In this document: positions 8,428-18,137 of the stretch, piece after piece | How positions within the stretch are numbered: position 1 is the stretch's first letter | Layout of the letters: each line of letters opens with the position of its first letter | Source of the DNA: Bacteroidota bacterium | Lineage (GTDB): Bacteria; Bacteroidota; Bacteroidia; Flavobacteriales; Flavobacteriaceae | Assembly: GCA_947460615.1 (NCBI GenBank) | Contig: CANHHG010000003.1 | Coordinates: forward strand, 1 to 64,000 | Length of the DNA stretch: 64,000 nt | Direction: 5' to 3' | The notes under the pieces: generated by a model | Told to the model about the DNA's origin: nothing | Seen by the model: the letters and a program-made list of their open reading frames with translations, nothing else | Database searches by the model: none | Program-made: the position numbers and the translations under genes

Positions 8428-9333
8428 TTGAATCTAACTGTACTTGGTTGCTACGCTGCAACACCACGAACGATTACTAATCCGACGGCACAAGTTTTAG
8501 AAATCAGAAATCGTCTGTTTCTAATTGATTGTGGCGAAGGAACTCAGGTTCAATTGCGCAAAAATAAAATCCGTTTTTCAAAAATTAATCACATTTTTAT
8601 TTCTCATTTGCATGGCGATCATTTTTATGGTTTAGTAGGTTTAGTTTCTACTTTTATGTTGCTTAATCGTACCAACGATTTACACATTTATGGTCCGAAA
8701 GGAATAGAAGAAGTGATCAAATTACAGTTAAAATTATCCAATTCCTGGACCAATTACGGTTTGTTTTTCCATGAACTGAATGCTGATAAAAGTGAAATCA
8801 TTTACGAAGACGATAAAGTATTCGTAAAGACAATCCCTTTAAAACACAGAGTTTATACCAATGGATTCTTATTTCAGGAGAAAGTAGGTGATCGTAAATT
8901 GAATTTAGATGCGGTTCAAAATTTCGAAATAGATTCTTGTTATTATCAGAAAATTAAAAATGGAAGAGACATCACTTTAGAGGACGGACGGGTAATTGAA
9001 AATGAAAAACTGACCTTTGATCCAATTCCAACTAAAAGTTATGCTTTTTGTTCAGATACCGTCTATAATGAAGACATTATTCCGATAATTGAGAATGCAG
9101 ATGTATTGTATCATGAGTCTACATTTCTAGATTCCGAGGAGCAGTTGGCCCATAAAACAATGCATTGTACAGCTAAACAAGCGGCAAAAATAGCCTTGAA
9201 AGCTAATGTTAAACAATTGGTTTTGGGTCATTATTCCACTCGATATGACAATATCAATTTGTTTAGAGAAGAAGCACTAACCATTTTTCCAGAAGTGCTT
9301 TTGGCAGATGACGGAGTTAGTTTTGAATTCTAA
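8428..9333 (+). CDS. rnz: Ribonuclease Z (tRNA 3-prime processing)
   Basis: A 301-residue metallo-beta-lactamase-fold endonuclease that trims tRNA precursors at the 3-prime end. The zinc motif HLHGDH is at residues 60-65. Further ligands fit FCSDT and the late GHYSTRY block, and the flexible-arm region lies around residues 140-175. The start is a TTG: no ATG precedes the conserved MNLTVLGCYAATPR-like opening, which must be retained. The leader carries a long inverted repeat, and a weak start codon next to such a structure suggests control of translation. pdxH follows 48 nt after the stop with its own promoter. Confidence 0.92.
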   Translation: MNLTVLGCYAATPRTITNPTAQVLEIRNRLFLIDCGEGTQVQLRKNKIRFSKINHIFISHLHGDHFYGLVGLVSTFMLLNRTNDLHIYGPKGIEEVIKLQLKLSNSWTNYGLFFHELNADKSEIIYEDDKVFVKTIPLKHRVYTNGFLFQEKVGDRKLNLDAVQNFEIDSCYYQKIKNGRDITLEDGRVIENEKLTFDPIPTKSYAFCSDTVYNEDIIPIIENADVLYHESTFLDSEEQLAHKTMHCTAKQAAKIALKANVKQLVLGHYSTRYDNINLFREEALTIFPEVLLADDGVSFEF

Positions 9334-9351
9334 TTATTAATAGTAATTTTG
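9323..9351 (+). promoter_or_regulatory. Promoter of pdxH
   Basis: TTG at 9323-9325, 18-nt spacer, TAATTTTG at 9344-9351. It overlaps the end of rnz. The in-frame TTG at 9349 belongs to this box and is therefore not the pdxH start. Confidence 0.6.
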
Positions 9352-9381
9352 GAATATATTCTAAAATCTAAAACATATTCA

Positions 9382-10026
9382 ATGGAAGATTTAAGCGATT
9401 ACCGAAAATCATATGAAAAGAGCGCTCTTTTGGAAACTTCAATTCCAGAAGATCCGATTAATTTGTTTCATCAATGGTTTCATGAAGTGGAAGATTTCGG
9501 CGGAATAGAAGAGGTAAATGCGATGACCGTTTCTACAATAGGTTTGGATGGTTTTCCTAAATCAAGAGTAGTTCTACTTAAAAAATACTCCGAAGAAGGT
9601 TTTATTTTTTATACCAATTATAACTCAGAAAAAGGAAAAGCAATTATTAATAATTCAAATGTTTGTCTGTCTTTCTTTTGGCATTCCATGGAAAGACAAG
9701 TAATTATTAAAGGAATTGCAGAAAAAACACCAACGAATATTTCTGATGGTTATTTTGAGTCTAGACCTGATGGAAGTAAGCTTGGGGCTATAGTTTCTAA
9801 TCAAAGTGAAGTGATTCCTTCTCGAGCTTCATTGGAAGAAAAATTGAAACAATTAGAAATAGATTACCAGGGTAAAGAAATACTACGACCTGAATTTTGG
9901 GGCGGTTTCCTTATTAAACCCGTTGAAGTAGAATTTTGGCAAGGACGTCCAAACCGACTTCATGACCGTATTAGATACCAATTGCAAGATGATTATTCTT
10001 GGAAAACGGATCGCTTATCTCCTTAA
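9382..10026 (+). CDS. pdxH: Pyridoxamine 5-phosphate oxidase
   Basis: The 214-residue FMN flavoprotein oxidises pyridoxine or pyridoxamine 5-phosphate to pyridoxal 5-phosphate, the coenzyme of the aminotransferases and desulfurase elsewhere in this window. Family blocks seen: YRKSYEK, DPINLFHQWFHE, SRVVLLK, FFWHSMERQVIIKG, YFESRPDGSKLGAIVSNQS and the C-terminal EFWQGRPNRLHDR(I)RY. Start set at the ATG at 9382, which gives the usual family length and follows the promoter by 30 nt. It ends only 5 bp from the convergent symporter gene, with no terminator between. Confidence 0.94.
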   Translation: MEDLSDYRKSYEKSALLETSIPEDPINLFHQWFHEVEDFGGIEEVNAMTVSTIGLDGFPKSRVVLLKKYSEEGFIFYTNYNSEKGKAIINNSNVCLSFFWHSMERQVIIKGIAEKTPTNISDGYFESRPDGSKLGAIVSNQSEVIPSRASLEEKLKQLEIDYQGKEILRPEFWGGFLIKPVEVEFWQGRPNRLHDRIRYQLQDDYSWKTDRLSP

Positions 10027-10031
10027 AATTA

Positions 10032-11741
10032 TTATTCAATATTTTCAAACACTTTGATTTTATCTCGGAATAAAAAGAACTGAAGTAATAAAGCTACTAC
10101 TATTGTCATAATTGCGCCTATAAAATTCAACCATAGGAAACTTACAATATCTAGGTAAAATATATAAAATATCATTAATTGAGTGAAAATAGCTCCCCAG
10201 AAAATGGCTTTTGCACGAATGTATTTTATGTAAAAACCAACTAAGAAAATGCCTAAAACGGTACCATAGAAAATGGATCCAATTATATTCACCAACTGAA
10301 TTAAATTCTCAAACAAGGTTCCAATACAAGCAAACAGAATCGCTACTATTCCCCAAAATACTGTAAATACTCTGGTTGCATTTACATAATGTTTATCGGA
10401 TTTTTCTACTTTTAAATTACGTTTGTAAATATCGATTGCTGTGGTTGACGCTAATGCAGTTAATCCTGAAGCGGTCGACGACATGGCAGCCGATAATATT
10501 ACCGCTAATAAAAGTCCAATTAATCCTTTAGGTAAGTAGTTCAGAATAAAATTTATAAACACATAATCTTTATCATTCGTCTCTGCTTTTGCATCCGCTT
10601 TTGAAATTAATTCCTTGGCTTGATCTCTCAGGTCATTTTCCTTGTAAGATAATGCGGTGAGTTTTTTTCTCAATATTGGATTGTCATAATTCTGATTTAA
10701 ATGGTCAATATACAAAAGATTGAACTCCTTTTTTTCTTCGGACAAATCCACAAGCTGTTTTTCTAATTGGTGGTATTCTTCCTTGTAAATGGATTTTTCA
10801 ATTACCACTTTATTGTTCGGATTAAAATTCAATGGAACCGGATTGAATTGGAAAAACACGAAAACCATGACTCCAATTAAAAGAATAAAAAACTGCATTG
10901 GGACTTTTAAAAAGCCATTCATAATTAATCCCATTTGACTTTCTCGAATAGATTTACCTGATAAATAACGACCTACCTGAGATTGATCGGTACCAAAATA
11001 GGACAAAGCAAGGAAAAACCCTCCAGTAATTCCACTCCAAAAAGTGTATCGTGTTTCTGGATCAAATGAGAAATCGACTATATTCATTTTGTCATTTGCA
11101 CCAGCTATGTGAAGCGCATTTCCAAAAGTCATGTCGTTGGGTAATAAATGTAAAATCAAGAAAAAGGTGGCTATCATTCCAAACATAATGACAAACATTT
11201 GGTGTTTTTGCGTTACGTTTACAGCCTTGGTACCTCCAGAAAACGTGTAAATAATTACCAGTGAACCAATAATAATATTCAGTTGGGTTAAATTCCAACC
11301 CAATATAGAAGATAGTATGATGGATGGTGCGTAAATAGTTATTCCAGTTCCTAAACCGCGTTGTACCAAAAATAAAATAGAGGCTAAGGAACGCGTTTTT
11401 AGATCGAAACGCTCTTCTAAATATTCATAGGCAGTAAATACTTTTAACTTATGGTAAATTGGGATAAAGGTCATGCTAATCACCACCATCGCAATAGGTA
11501 ACCCAAAATAAAACTGCACAAATCCCATTCCGTCATGATACGCTTGGCCAGGCGTAGAAAGGAACGTAATTGCGCTAGCTTGAGTGGCCATCACGGAAAG
11601 TCCTACGGTCCACCAAGGTGTTTCATTATTTCCTAAAATGTACTCTTTTACATTTGCAGTGCTGCCTTTTGTTTTCCAAACGCCATAAATAACGATAAAA
11701 AGCAGGGTGATTACGAGTATTATCCAATCAATTTGTTGCAT
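10032..11741 (-). CDS. Sodium:solute symporter (SSS/SLC5 family) with coiled-coil insertion
   Basis: A 569-residue inner-membrane transporter with about 13 membrane segments. SSS hallmarks include GNNETPWWTVGLSVMATQASAITFL near the N-terminus, the YEYLEERF block, and SAAMSSTASGLTALASTTAIDIYKR in the sodium-site helix. Residues about 311-391 form a long charged, heptad-like insertion between two membrane helices, absent from the short SSS members. Substrate unknown. Since the gene is cotranscribed with a PIG-L type N-deacetylase, an amino sugar or related product is a reasonable inference. It is third in a tightly packed unit: PIG-L, 35-residue microprotein, symporter, with gaps of 2 and 3 nt. 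Confidence 0.88.
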   Translation of the reverse strand: MQQIDWIILVITLLFIVIYGVWKTKGSTANVKEYILGNNETPWWTVGLSVMATQASAITFLSTPGQAYHDGMGFVQFYFGLPIAMVVISMTFIPIYHKLKVFTAYEYLEERFDLKTRSLASILFLVQRGLGTGITIYAPSIILSSILGWNLTQLNIIIGSLVIIYTFSGGTKAVNVTQKHQMFVIMFGMIATFFLILHLLPNDMTFGNALHIAGANDKMNIVDFSFDPETRYTFWSGITGGFFLALSYFGTDQSQVGRYLSGKSIRESQMGLIMNGFLKVPMQFFILLIGVMVFVFFQFNPVPLNFNPNNKVVIEKSIYKEEYHQLEKQLVDLSEEKKEFNLLYIDHLNQNYDNPILRKKLTALSYKENDLRDQAKELISKADAKAETNDKDYVFINFILNYLPKGLIGLLLAVILSAAMSSTASGLTALASTTAIDIYKRNLKVEKSDKHYVNATRVFTVFWGIVAILFACIGTLFENLIQLVNIIGSIFYGTVLGIFLVGFYIKYIRAKAIFWGAIFTQLMIFYIFYLDIVSFLWLNFIGAIMTIVVALLLQFFLFRDKIKVFENIE

Positions 11742-11744
11742 ATT

Positions 11745-11852
11745 CTAGGAAAATAGTTGCATTATAATCAAGTAAAATAAAATATAAATCGCATTTGCAA
11801 TCAACACCCAAGAGTAATTTTTTTTCCATAATTTATTTTCATTATCGTTCAT
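11745..11852 (-). CDS. 35-residue single-span membrane microprotein between PIG-L and symporter
   Basis: An ATG at 11852-11850 opens a 36-codon frame ending in TAG at 11747-11745. The product has a charged N-terminus (MNDNENKLWKKNYSW) and then one hydrophobic helix (VLIANAIYILFYLIIMQLF). Its start follows the PIG-L stop by 2 nt and its stop precedes the symporter ATG by 3 nt. Such packing is hard to explain unless the frame is translated. Other sodium symporters have small partner subunits (for example YhdT next to PanF), so an accessory subunit of the symporter is the most likely role, by inference. No known family recognised. Confidence 0.7.
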   Translation of the reverse strand: MNDNENKLWKKNYSWVLIANAIYILFYLIIMQLFS

Positions 11853-11854
11853 AA

Positions 11855-14350
11855 TTACTTTATTGAAATTAGGTTAGAAATCAAACGGTACGCTCCAGAA
11901 ACTCCTTCTGGTAACTCTCTAAAAAAGCTTAACCCGGTATAGATGTAGTTTCCTTTTCCGTATTTAGCAACCAATAAAGCTCCATTTTTTGGTGATTCCC
12001 CTTTGTCATTAGTAGATAAAATAGGAGTGAAAGCTGGGTCCCATTCACTTGGATAATACAATCCTTGTTCTTGTGTCCAACCCTCAAAATCTTTTGTTGA
12101 AATCTTGTTAGGATAGTTTAATACAGGATGTTCGGGAGCTAAAAAGCGCACTTTGGCATTTTCATCCGTTACCCGATCTCTTGAAATTTTAATTGGAAAT
12201 GGGGCAATATTATTAGTTACTAATTCATCCGTGGTATTGTATTGAACTATCATGGTTTTGCCTTCTTTTACGAAATCTAAAAGAACATCTTGCTTAAATT
12301 TCAATTCTTTAACCGTGTTATAAGCTCTTATCCCAGTCATAAATACATCAAAATACTCCAGTTTTTCTTTTGTAATTTCACTCGGATTAATTTCGGTCAC
12401 TTCATAACCCATTTGCTTCAAGCTTTTTGGAACTTCGTCACCAGCTCCCATTAAATAAGCAATTTTTTCATTTCCGTTTTTTATATCCAATTTAATGAAT
12501 CTTGCTTCCGAAGTTCTAAGTATTTGCTGCTTTGAAATGTGCTCGTAATTGATATTTATTTGCTCTTTGTCAAACAGTTTCCCATTTACAATAGCGATTG
12601 CTTTCACTGTAATTTCATCCGCATTTTTTGGAGGAAATACTTCGAAGTGTACTGTTTGTTCTTCTCCTTTTTTGCTCAAGGCAAATGCAATCTCGATTGG
12701 ATTTACTTTCCAATTTGATGGAACATCTAATTTTATTTTTCCATTTTCTATTTCTTTTCCAGCTTTGATTTTAATATCAATTATTTTTGATTTACCTGAA
12801 TTAAATAAGGCTACTTTATCAACTATTAACAAGGATATTTCGGGAACAATATTTAAAGGATTGTAAATTTCTCCTTTGGTAGGGTCGTTGTATTTATAAA
12901 TTATATTTCGTTCAAACGGAATGGTAACACCATTAATTTCAATATTAAACACCAATTTAACTTCTCTTATAATATCTGCAATTCCAATGTTTTGTTGCTC
13001 ATTAACATTATACATTCCAACAGTCCCTTTTTCGTTTAACCAATAAGGATTGGTATGGCTTATCGTTTCTGGTAGTTGAATATCGATTTTATTATTTAAA
13101 GAGATATTGTATTTTAATTCGCTATTAATAATCGTGTTTTTACCCTCTGGCATGGAAAAAATGCTCTTTAAAATCATTGGATTGACACTTCTATTGATCG
13201 TTTCAATTTTCACATTCAGGGAGCTATTAGGAGTTGCGGTTTGATTTTCTGTAACACCTTCAAGATACAAACCGGAACAAGCAGTAATTACCTTTTTAAG
13301 TTCTTCTGTTTTTATAGTTTTCCAATGCTCTTCTTCTAATAATTGAATCATAGAATAGGCTTTCACTAAATTCGGAATGCTTAAAGCTGGGTTTTTGAAA
13401 TCATATTCTTTCAATATTTTTTGAATTAATTCACCTACAGCTGCGCCGCCTTTCACACGATTCCATGAGGTGTCAACTCCTTCAAATAGGTTACTTTTGT
13501 TATTTAATGAAGTTCCTTTCAGAAATTCCAAATATTCCATTTCTTCTCCACGACTACCGGTGCTTCCAAATCCTTGTGATTGATGACAACTTCTGCTTAA
13601 TGCTGCAATTTCTTGATTTGATTTTCCGATTGAAGGGTAATAAACGCCTATTTGTAAAGAAGATAAGTTGGTTTTATCGGCTGCGTCAAATTTTTCTTTA
13701 CTTCCATAAAACCACCAGGAGGTATTAAAAAATTGTCTTTTTGGCTGCCAAGGTTTCACCCATTTTAACTGATTTGGAAATACATTCGCATTGTTAGCCA
13801 AATCGAAACTTTCCACACTCAATAGGGCAGAAGCGGTATGATGTCCATGGGTTGTACCTGGAGAACGATGATCAAAACGATTGATGATGACATCGGGTTG
13901 AAATTTTCGAATAGCCCAAACAACATCACTTAAAACTTGGTTTTTATCCCAGATTTGCAAAGTCTCCTCTGGATTTTTAGAGTATCCAAAATCATTGGCC
14001 CGGGAAAAAAATTGCTCTCCACCATCTATTTTTCGGGCTTCAAGTAGTTCTTGTGTTCGAATCACGCCCAATTGCTCTCGTAATTCTGGACCAATTAAAT
14101 TCTGTCCTCCGTCACCACGTGTTAATGATAAGTAACCGGTTCTAGCCATTTTCTCGTTGGATAAATAGGAAATCAATCGGGTGTTTTCATCGTCGGGATG
14201 CGCTGCAATGTACAACACCGAACCTAAGAAATTTAGTTTTTCAATTTGGTTGTAAATAGCGGCAGAATTGGGTTTTACAGGCTGCTGTCCAAAAGATATT
14301 TGTGCAAAACAATAGAAAATTAATAGTTTTATTGCAATCGGTTTTTTCAT
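11855..14350 (-). CDS. PIG-L family N-deacetylase with C-terminal glutaminase-like domain, exported
   Basis: An 831-residue protein with a cleavable signal peptide (about 20 residues, ending SFG). The PIG-L/LmbE zinc site is AHPDDE (His51, Asp53, Asp54) with the distant HGHH motif. These enzymes remove acetyl groups from N-acetylated sugars or related compounds. A beta-sandwich middle (about 370-600) is followed by a C-terminal class I glutaminase-like/ThuA-like fold (YLMGAGDEVPKSLKQMGYEV ... FDVFMTGIRAYN ... YIYTGLSFFRELPEG) without an obvious catalytic Cys. Start set at the ATG at 14350: the longer frame would begin with a TTG that forms the end of a -7 box (14378-14385). The downstream microprotein and symporter are in the same operon. 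Confidence 0.85.
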   Translation of the reverse strand: MKKPIAIKLLIFYCFAQISFGQQPVKPNSAAIYNQIEKLNFLGSVLYIAAHPDDENTRLISYLSNEKMARTGYLSLTRGDGGQNLIGPELREQLGVIRTQELLEARKIDGGEQFFSRANDFGYSKNPEETLQIWDKNQVLSDVVWAIRKFQPDVIINRFDHRSPGTTHGHHTASALLSVESFDLANNANVFPNQLKWVKPWQPKRQFFNTSWWFYGSKEKFDAADKTNLSSLQIGVYYPSIGKSNQEIAALSRSCHQSQGFGSTGSRGEEMEYLEFLKGTSLNNKSNLFEGVDTSWNRVKGGAAVGELIQKILKEYDFKNPALSIPNLVKAYSMIQLLEEEHWKTIKTEELKKVITACSGLYLEGVTENQTATPNSSLNVKIETINRSVNPMILKSIFSMPEGKNTIINSELKYNISLNNKIDIQLPETISHTNPYWLNEKGTVGMYNVNEQQNIGIADIIREVKLVFNIEINGVTIPFERNIIYKYNDPTKGEIYNPLNIVPEISLLIVDKVALFNSGKSKIIDIKIKAGKEIENGKIKLDVPSNWKVNPIEIAFALSKKGEEQTVHFEVFPPKNADEITVKAIAIVNGKLFDKEQININYEHISKQQILRTSEARFIKLDIKNGNEKIAYLMGAGDEVPKSLKQMGYEVTEINPSEITKEKLEYFDVFMTGIRAYNTVKELKFKQDVLLDFVKEGKTMIVQYNTTDELVTNNIAPFPIKISRDRVTDENAKVRFLAPEHPVLNYPNKISTKDFEGWTQEQGLYYPSEWDPAFTPILSTNDKGESPKNGALLVAKYGKGNYIYTGLSFFRELPEGVSGAYRLISNLISIK

Positions 14351-14377
14351 TATTGAAATCATTATTTGCTTTAGCTT

Positions 14378-14385
14378 CAAATGTA
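14378..14385 (-). promoter_or_regulatory. -7 promoter box of the PIG-L operon
   Basis: On the minus strand this reads TACATTTG, matching TAnnTTTG. It lies 27 nt before the chosen ATG. No clear -33 TTG at the usual distance. Confidence 0.45.
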
Positions 14386-14489
14386 ATAATTAAAATGCTT
14401 TTTTTATATAGAAATTATTGAATTTATCATATGTTGATTTAATTAAATAAAAACTATTCTTTACTTTTGTAGCTCACAACACCACCACC

Positions 14490-15515
14490 ATGTACAAACT
14501 GTTAATTCGCCCTTTACTTTTTTGGTTTAATCCTGAAGAAGTCCATTATTTTACCTTTTCTGCCATTCGTTTTATCTCTAAAATACCAGGATTTTCAAGT
14601 GTTTTCAGAGCTATTTATGTAATTGAAGATAAAAGATTAGAGACAGAAGTATTTGGTTTAAAGTTCAAAAATCCCGTTGGCTTAGCCGCTGGTTTTGATA
14701 AAGATGCCGTCCTTTATAATGAGCTTTCTAATTTTGGTTTCGGTTTTATTGAAATTGGAACGCTAACTCCAAAAGCCCAAGATGGTAATCCTAAAAAGAG
14801 ATTGTTCCGATTGAAACAAGACGCCGCCATCATCAATAGGATGGGTTTTAACAATAAAGGAATTCAAGCAGCAATTGAGAAATTAAATCAAAATAAAGCA
14901 GTTTTAATTGGGGGTAACATCGGAAAAAATAAGCTGACTCCAAATGAAAATGCCGTCGATGATTACGTAATTTGCTTTGAAGCTCTATATGATTATGTTG
15001 ATTATTTTGTGGTAAATGTAAGTTCTCCCAACACACCCAATTTAAGAGAACTACAAGAAAAAGCACCGTTAACTAAATTATTACAAACCCTACAAGATCT
15101 TAATTTGGCTCGACCAGAACAAAAACCAATCTTACTAAAAATAGCACCCGATTTAACTAATGAGCAGTTATTGGATATTATCGATATTGTAAACACTACA
15201 AAAATTGCTGGGGTCATTGCAACCAATACCACTATTTCTAGAGAAGGTTTGCAATCTGAAAATAAAGAGCAAGCAGGCGGGTTGTCGGGCAAACCATTAA
15301 CTTCGAGATCTACCGAGGTGATCCGATTTTTATCTCAAAAAAGCAATAAATCATTTCCTATCATTGGAGTAGGAGGTATTCATTCTGCACAAGAGGCTAT
15401 AGATAAATTAGAAGCCGGAGCAAGTTTAATCCAACTTTACACCGGTTTTATTTACGAAGGACCTGCATTAGTGAAAGCCATAAATAAAAAAATCTTAGAA
15501 TCGGTAGCGCAATAA
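14490..15515 (+). CDS. pyrD: Dihydroorotate dehydrogenase (quinone), class 2
   Basis: The 341-residue FMN enzyme oxidises dihydroorotate to orotate, passing electrons to membrane quinone. Class 2 features are the N-terminal membrane-association helix ([19 protein letters not shown]) and a serine as catalytic base in [18 protein letters not shown] and substrate blocks [31 protein letters not shown] and [10 protein letters not shown] are all present. A TACTTTTG box at 14462-14469 lies just upstream, with a poorly spaced -33 TTG. It complements pyrB at 7 kb. Confidence 0.95.
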   Translation: MYKLLIRPLLFWFNPEEVHYFTFSAIRFISKIPGFSSVFRAIYVIEDKRLETEVFGLKFKNPVGLAAGFDKDAVLYNELSNFGFGFIEIGTLTPKAQDGNPKKRLFRLKQDAAIINRMGFNNKGIQAAIEKLNQNKAVLIGGNIGKNKLTPNENAVDDYVICFEALYDYVDYFVVNVSSPNTPNLRELQEKAPLTKLLQTLQDLNLARPEQKPILLKIAPDLTNEQLLDIIDIVNTTKIAGVIATNTTISREGLQSENKEQAGGLSGKPLTSRSTEVIRFLSQKSNKSFPIIGVGGIHSAQEAIDKLEAGASLIQLYTGFIYEGPALVKAINKKILESVAQ

Positions 15516-15554
15516 TTTATTCTAATTCATCGGCCTGAACTGCTGCATTTTTTC

Positions 15555-15562
15555 TATATTTG
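15555..15562 (+). promoter_or_regulatory. -7 box directly before HMG-CoA lyase
   Basis: TATATTTG ends 5 nt before the ATG at 15568, so a transcript started here would have almost no leader. No -33 TTG is seen; the gene might instead be read from pyrD. Confidence 0.4.
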
Positions 15563-15567
15563 AACCA

Positions 15568-16431
15568 ATGAATTCAATAAAAATAATAGAATGCCCTCGA
15601 GATGCTATGCAAGGAATAAAGTCGTTTATTCCAACTGCAAGAAAGGTGGCATATATACAATCGCTGCTTCGCGTAGGGTTTGATACTATTGATTTTGGAA
15701 GTTTTGTTTCGGCAAAGGCCATTCCTCAAATGCAAGATACCGCCGAAGTTTTATCGCAATTGGATTTATCAAAAACCAATAGTAAATTACTCGCAATTAT
15801 TGCCAATACACAAGGGGCAATAGCTGCATCAGCACATAAAGAAATTCAATATTTAGGATTCCCTTTTTCGATATCTGAGAATTTCCAAATGCGAAACACC
15901 CATAAAACCATTGAAGAATCATTGGTTACTTTAAACGAAATTCTAGAAATTGCCGATAAAACCAATAAGCAAGTCGTTGCCTATTTATCTATGGGATTTG
16001 GAAATCCATATGGAGACCCATGGAATGTAGATGTTGTGAGCAATTGGACAGAAAATTTAGCCAATCGTGGCGTTAAAATCCTATCGCTTTCGGATACAAT
16101 TGGAAGTTCAACGCCAGAGGTCATTCAGTATTTATTTTCTAATTTAATTCCGAAATACTCTAATATTGAATTTGGAGCTCATCTTCATACCACATCAGAA
16201 AAATGGTTTGAGAAAGTAGATGCTGCTTACAACGCAGGTTGCCGCCGATTTGATGGAGCCATCCAAGGTTTTGGAGGTTGTCCCATGGCAAAAGATACGC
16301 TTACAGGAAATATGCCAACAGAAAAATTACTTTCTTTTTTTACTTCCCAAAAGGAGCAAACGAATACCAGTCCAATGAGTTTTGAAAGTGCCTATAATGA
16401 GGCCACGAAATTGTTTGGTGAATTCCATTGA
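15568..16431 (+). CDS. Hydroxymethylglutaryl-CoA lyase
   Basis: A 287-residue TIM-barrel lyase of the DRE-TIM family, splitting HMG-CoA into acetoacetate and acetyl-CoA in leucine breakdown. The metal-binding start reads IIECPRDAMQG (the family usually has EVGPRDGLQ), the barrel contains SLSDTIGSS and FGAHLHTT (metal histidines), and the active-site cysteine is Cys238 in GFGGCPMAKD. Length matches the family. It lies 52 nt after pyrD. A -7 box sits 5 nt before its ATG, so it may be transcribed with a near-leaderless start. Confidence 0.9.
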   Translation: MNSIKIIECPRDAMQGIKSFIPTARKVAYIQSLLRVGFDTIDFGSFVSAKAIPQMQDTAEVLSQLDLSKTNSKLLAIIANTQGAIAASAHKEIQYLGFPFSISENFQMRNTHKTIEESLVTLNEILEIADKTNKQVVAYLSMGFGNPYGDPWNVDVVSNWTENLANRGVKILSLSDTIGSSTPEVIQYLFSNLIPKYSNIEFGAHLHTTSEKWFEKVDAAYNAGCRRFDGAIQGFGGCPMAKDTLTGNMPTEKLLSFFTSQKEQTNTSPMSFESAYNEATKLFGEFH

Positions 16432-16472
16432 TTTATTGGAATGAATTCAAAGAAAAGCCTTGGTACTTAGTT

Positions 16473-16503
16473 TTGCCATATCTAATATTATTTACTATCT
16501 TTG
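16473..16503 (+). promoter_or_regulatory. Promoter of guaB
   Basis: TTTTG with TTG at 16473-16475, 20-nt spacer, TATCTTTG at 16496-16503. The in-frame TTG at 16501 is the end of this box, which fixes the start at the ATG at 16528. Confidence 0.75.
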
Positions 16504-16527
16504 CACGCAATTCAACTACAAATTGCA

Positions 16528-18000
16528 ATGATCGCACACAACACAAAAATTATTGGAGAAGGATTAACCTACGATGACGTATTGTTAGTTCCAAATTATT
16601 CTAACGTTCTTCCAAGAGAAGTTAGTATTCAATCAAAATTTTCTCGTAACATTACCCTTAATGTACCTATAGTGTCTGCAGCAATGGATACTGTAACTGA
16701 AAGTGCTATGGCAATTGCAATGGCTCAAGAAGGAGGGATTGGGGTATTGCATAAAAACATGACCATTGAGCAACAAGCGGCTAAAGTAAGAAAAGTAAAA
16801 CGTGCAGAATCAGGAATGATCATCGATCCGGTAACACTGCCTCTTTCTTCTACTGTTGCTGATGCAAAAAATGCGATGAAAGAATTTGGTATTGGAGGTA
16901 TTCCAATTGTAGATGAAAATAAAACCCTAAAAGGAATTGTTACCAATCGGGACTTGCGTTTTGAGAAAAATAATACTCGACCAATTATCGAAGTAATGAC
17001 TTCGGAAAATTTGGTTACGGTAGCCGAGGGAACTTCCTTAGAGCAAGCAGAAGTGGTTTTGCAAGGCAACAAAATTGAAAAATTACCAGTAGTTAACGCC
17101 GATTATAAATTAGTGGGTTTAATTACATTCAGAGATATTACTAAATTAACACAAAAACCAATTGCCAACAAAGATTCTTTCGGTCGCTTGCGAGTAGCTG
17201 CTGCCATAGGAGTTACAGGCGATGCAGTTCAAAGAGCAGAAGCTTTAGTAAATGCAGGTGTTGATGCTATTATTATAGATACTGCTCACGGACATACACA
17301 AGGAGTAGTCAATGTATTGAAAGAAGTAAAAGCAAAATTCCCAAAATTAGATGTTATTGTTGGAAATATAGCCACACCAGAAGCGGCAAAATACTTAGTT
17401 GAAAATGGAGCGGATGGGGTTAAAGTGGGAATTGGACCGGGTTCAATTTGCACCACCCGTATTGTTGCTGGTGTTGGATTCCCTCAGTTTTCGGCCGTAT
17501 TAGAAGTCGCTGCAGCCATAAAAGGATCAGGAGTTCCAGTAATTGCTGATGGTGGAATTCGTTACACAGGAGATATTCCAAAGGCAATAGCCGCCGGTGC
17601 CGATTGTGTAATGTTAGGATCATTATTGGCAGGAACCAAGGAATCACCTGGTGAAACGATTATTTTCGAAGGTCGTAAATTCAAATCTTATCGCGGAATG
17701 GGATCTGTAGAAGCCATGCAAGAAGGATCTAAAGACCGTTATTTCCAAGATGTAGAAGACGATGTGAAGAAATTAGTACCAGAAGGAATTGTAGGTCGTG
17801 TTCCCTATAAAGGAGAATTGAACGAAAGCATGCAACAATTCATAGGTGGTTTAAGAGCAGGAATGGGTTATTGTGGTTCGAAAGACATTCCTACTTTACA
17901 AGCCACGGGACGATTTGTTCGCATTACTGCTAGCGGAATCAATGAAAGTCATCCACATAATGTGACCATAACTAAGGAAGCACCAAACTATTCTAGATAA
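16528..18000 (+). CDS. guaB: Inosine-5-monophosphate dehydrogenase
   Basis: The 490-residue cytosolic enzyme oxidises IMP to XMP with NAD, the committed step to guanine nucleotides. It has the N-terminal [10 protein letters not shown] opening, a pair of CBS domains at about residues 95-215, and the catalytic loop GPGSICTTR with Cys308. The flap region contains RGMGS and later GRVPYKG. The start at 16528 gives standard length and follows a full -33/-7 promoter. A strong terminator ends the unit, so the gene is monocistronic. Confidence 0.97.
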   Translation: MIAHNTKIIGEGLTYDDVLLVPNYSNVLPREVSIQSKFSRNITLNVPIVSAAMDTVTESAMAIAMAQEGGIGVLHKNMTIEQQAAKVRKVKRAESGMIIDPVTLPLSSTVADAKNAMKEFGIGGIPIVDENKTLKGIVTNRDLRFEKNNTRPIIEVMTSENLVTVAEGTSLEQAEVVLQGNKIEKLPVVNADYKLVGLITFRDITKLTQKPIANKDSFGRLRVAAAIGVTGDAVQRAEALVNAGVDAIIIDTAHGHTQGVVNVLKEVKAKFPKLDVIVGNIATPEAAKYLVENGADGVKVGIGPGSICTTRIVAGVGFPQFSAVLEVAAAIKGSGVPVIADGGIRYTGDIPKAIAAGADCVMLGSLLAGTKESPGETIIFEGRKFKSYRGMGSVEAMQEGSKDRYFQDVEDDVKKLVPEGIVGRVPYKGELNESMQQFIGGLRAGMGYCGSKDIPTLQATGRFVRITASGINESHPHNVTITKEAPNYSR

Positions 18001-18003
18001 AAC

Positions 18004-18032
18004 AAAAAAGTCGCTAATTAGCGACTTTTTTA
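18004..18032 (+). terminator. Rho-independent terminator of guaB
   Basis: AAAAAAGTCGC and GCGACTTTTTT pair around a TAATTA loop, beginning 4 nt after the stop. Confidence 0.9.
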
Positions 18033-18137
18033 ATGCAGTAAACTTCCGCGAATTGTCGTAGTATCGGCTTGTAGTAAGTATTTTTTTATTTTGTATAATC
18101 TACAGAGAAAATCCGGATGTGTAGTTAATTGTAAATT

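Noticed and set aside
12549-12866. A 105-codon plus-strand frame inside the PIG-L gene
   Set aside because: Antisense to a well-supported coding region, with no promoter or start context of its own.
18032-18137. Possible small RNA gene after guaB
   Set aside because: No promoter box, stable hairpin or terminator was found in this stretch.
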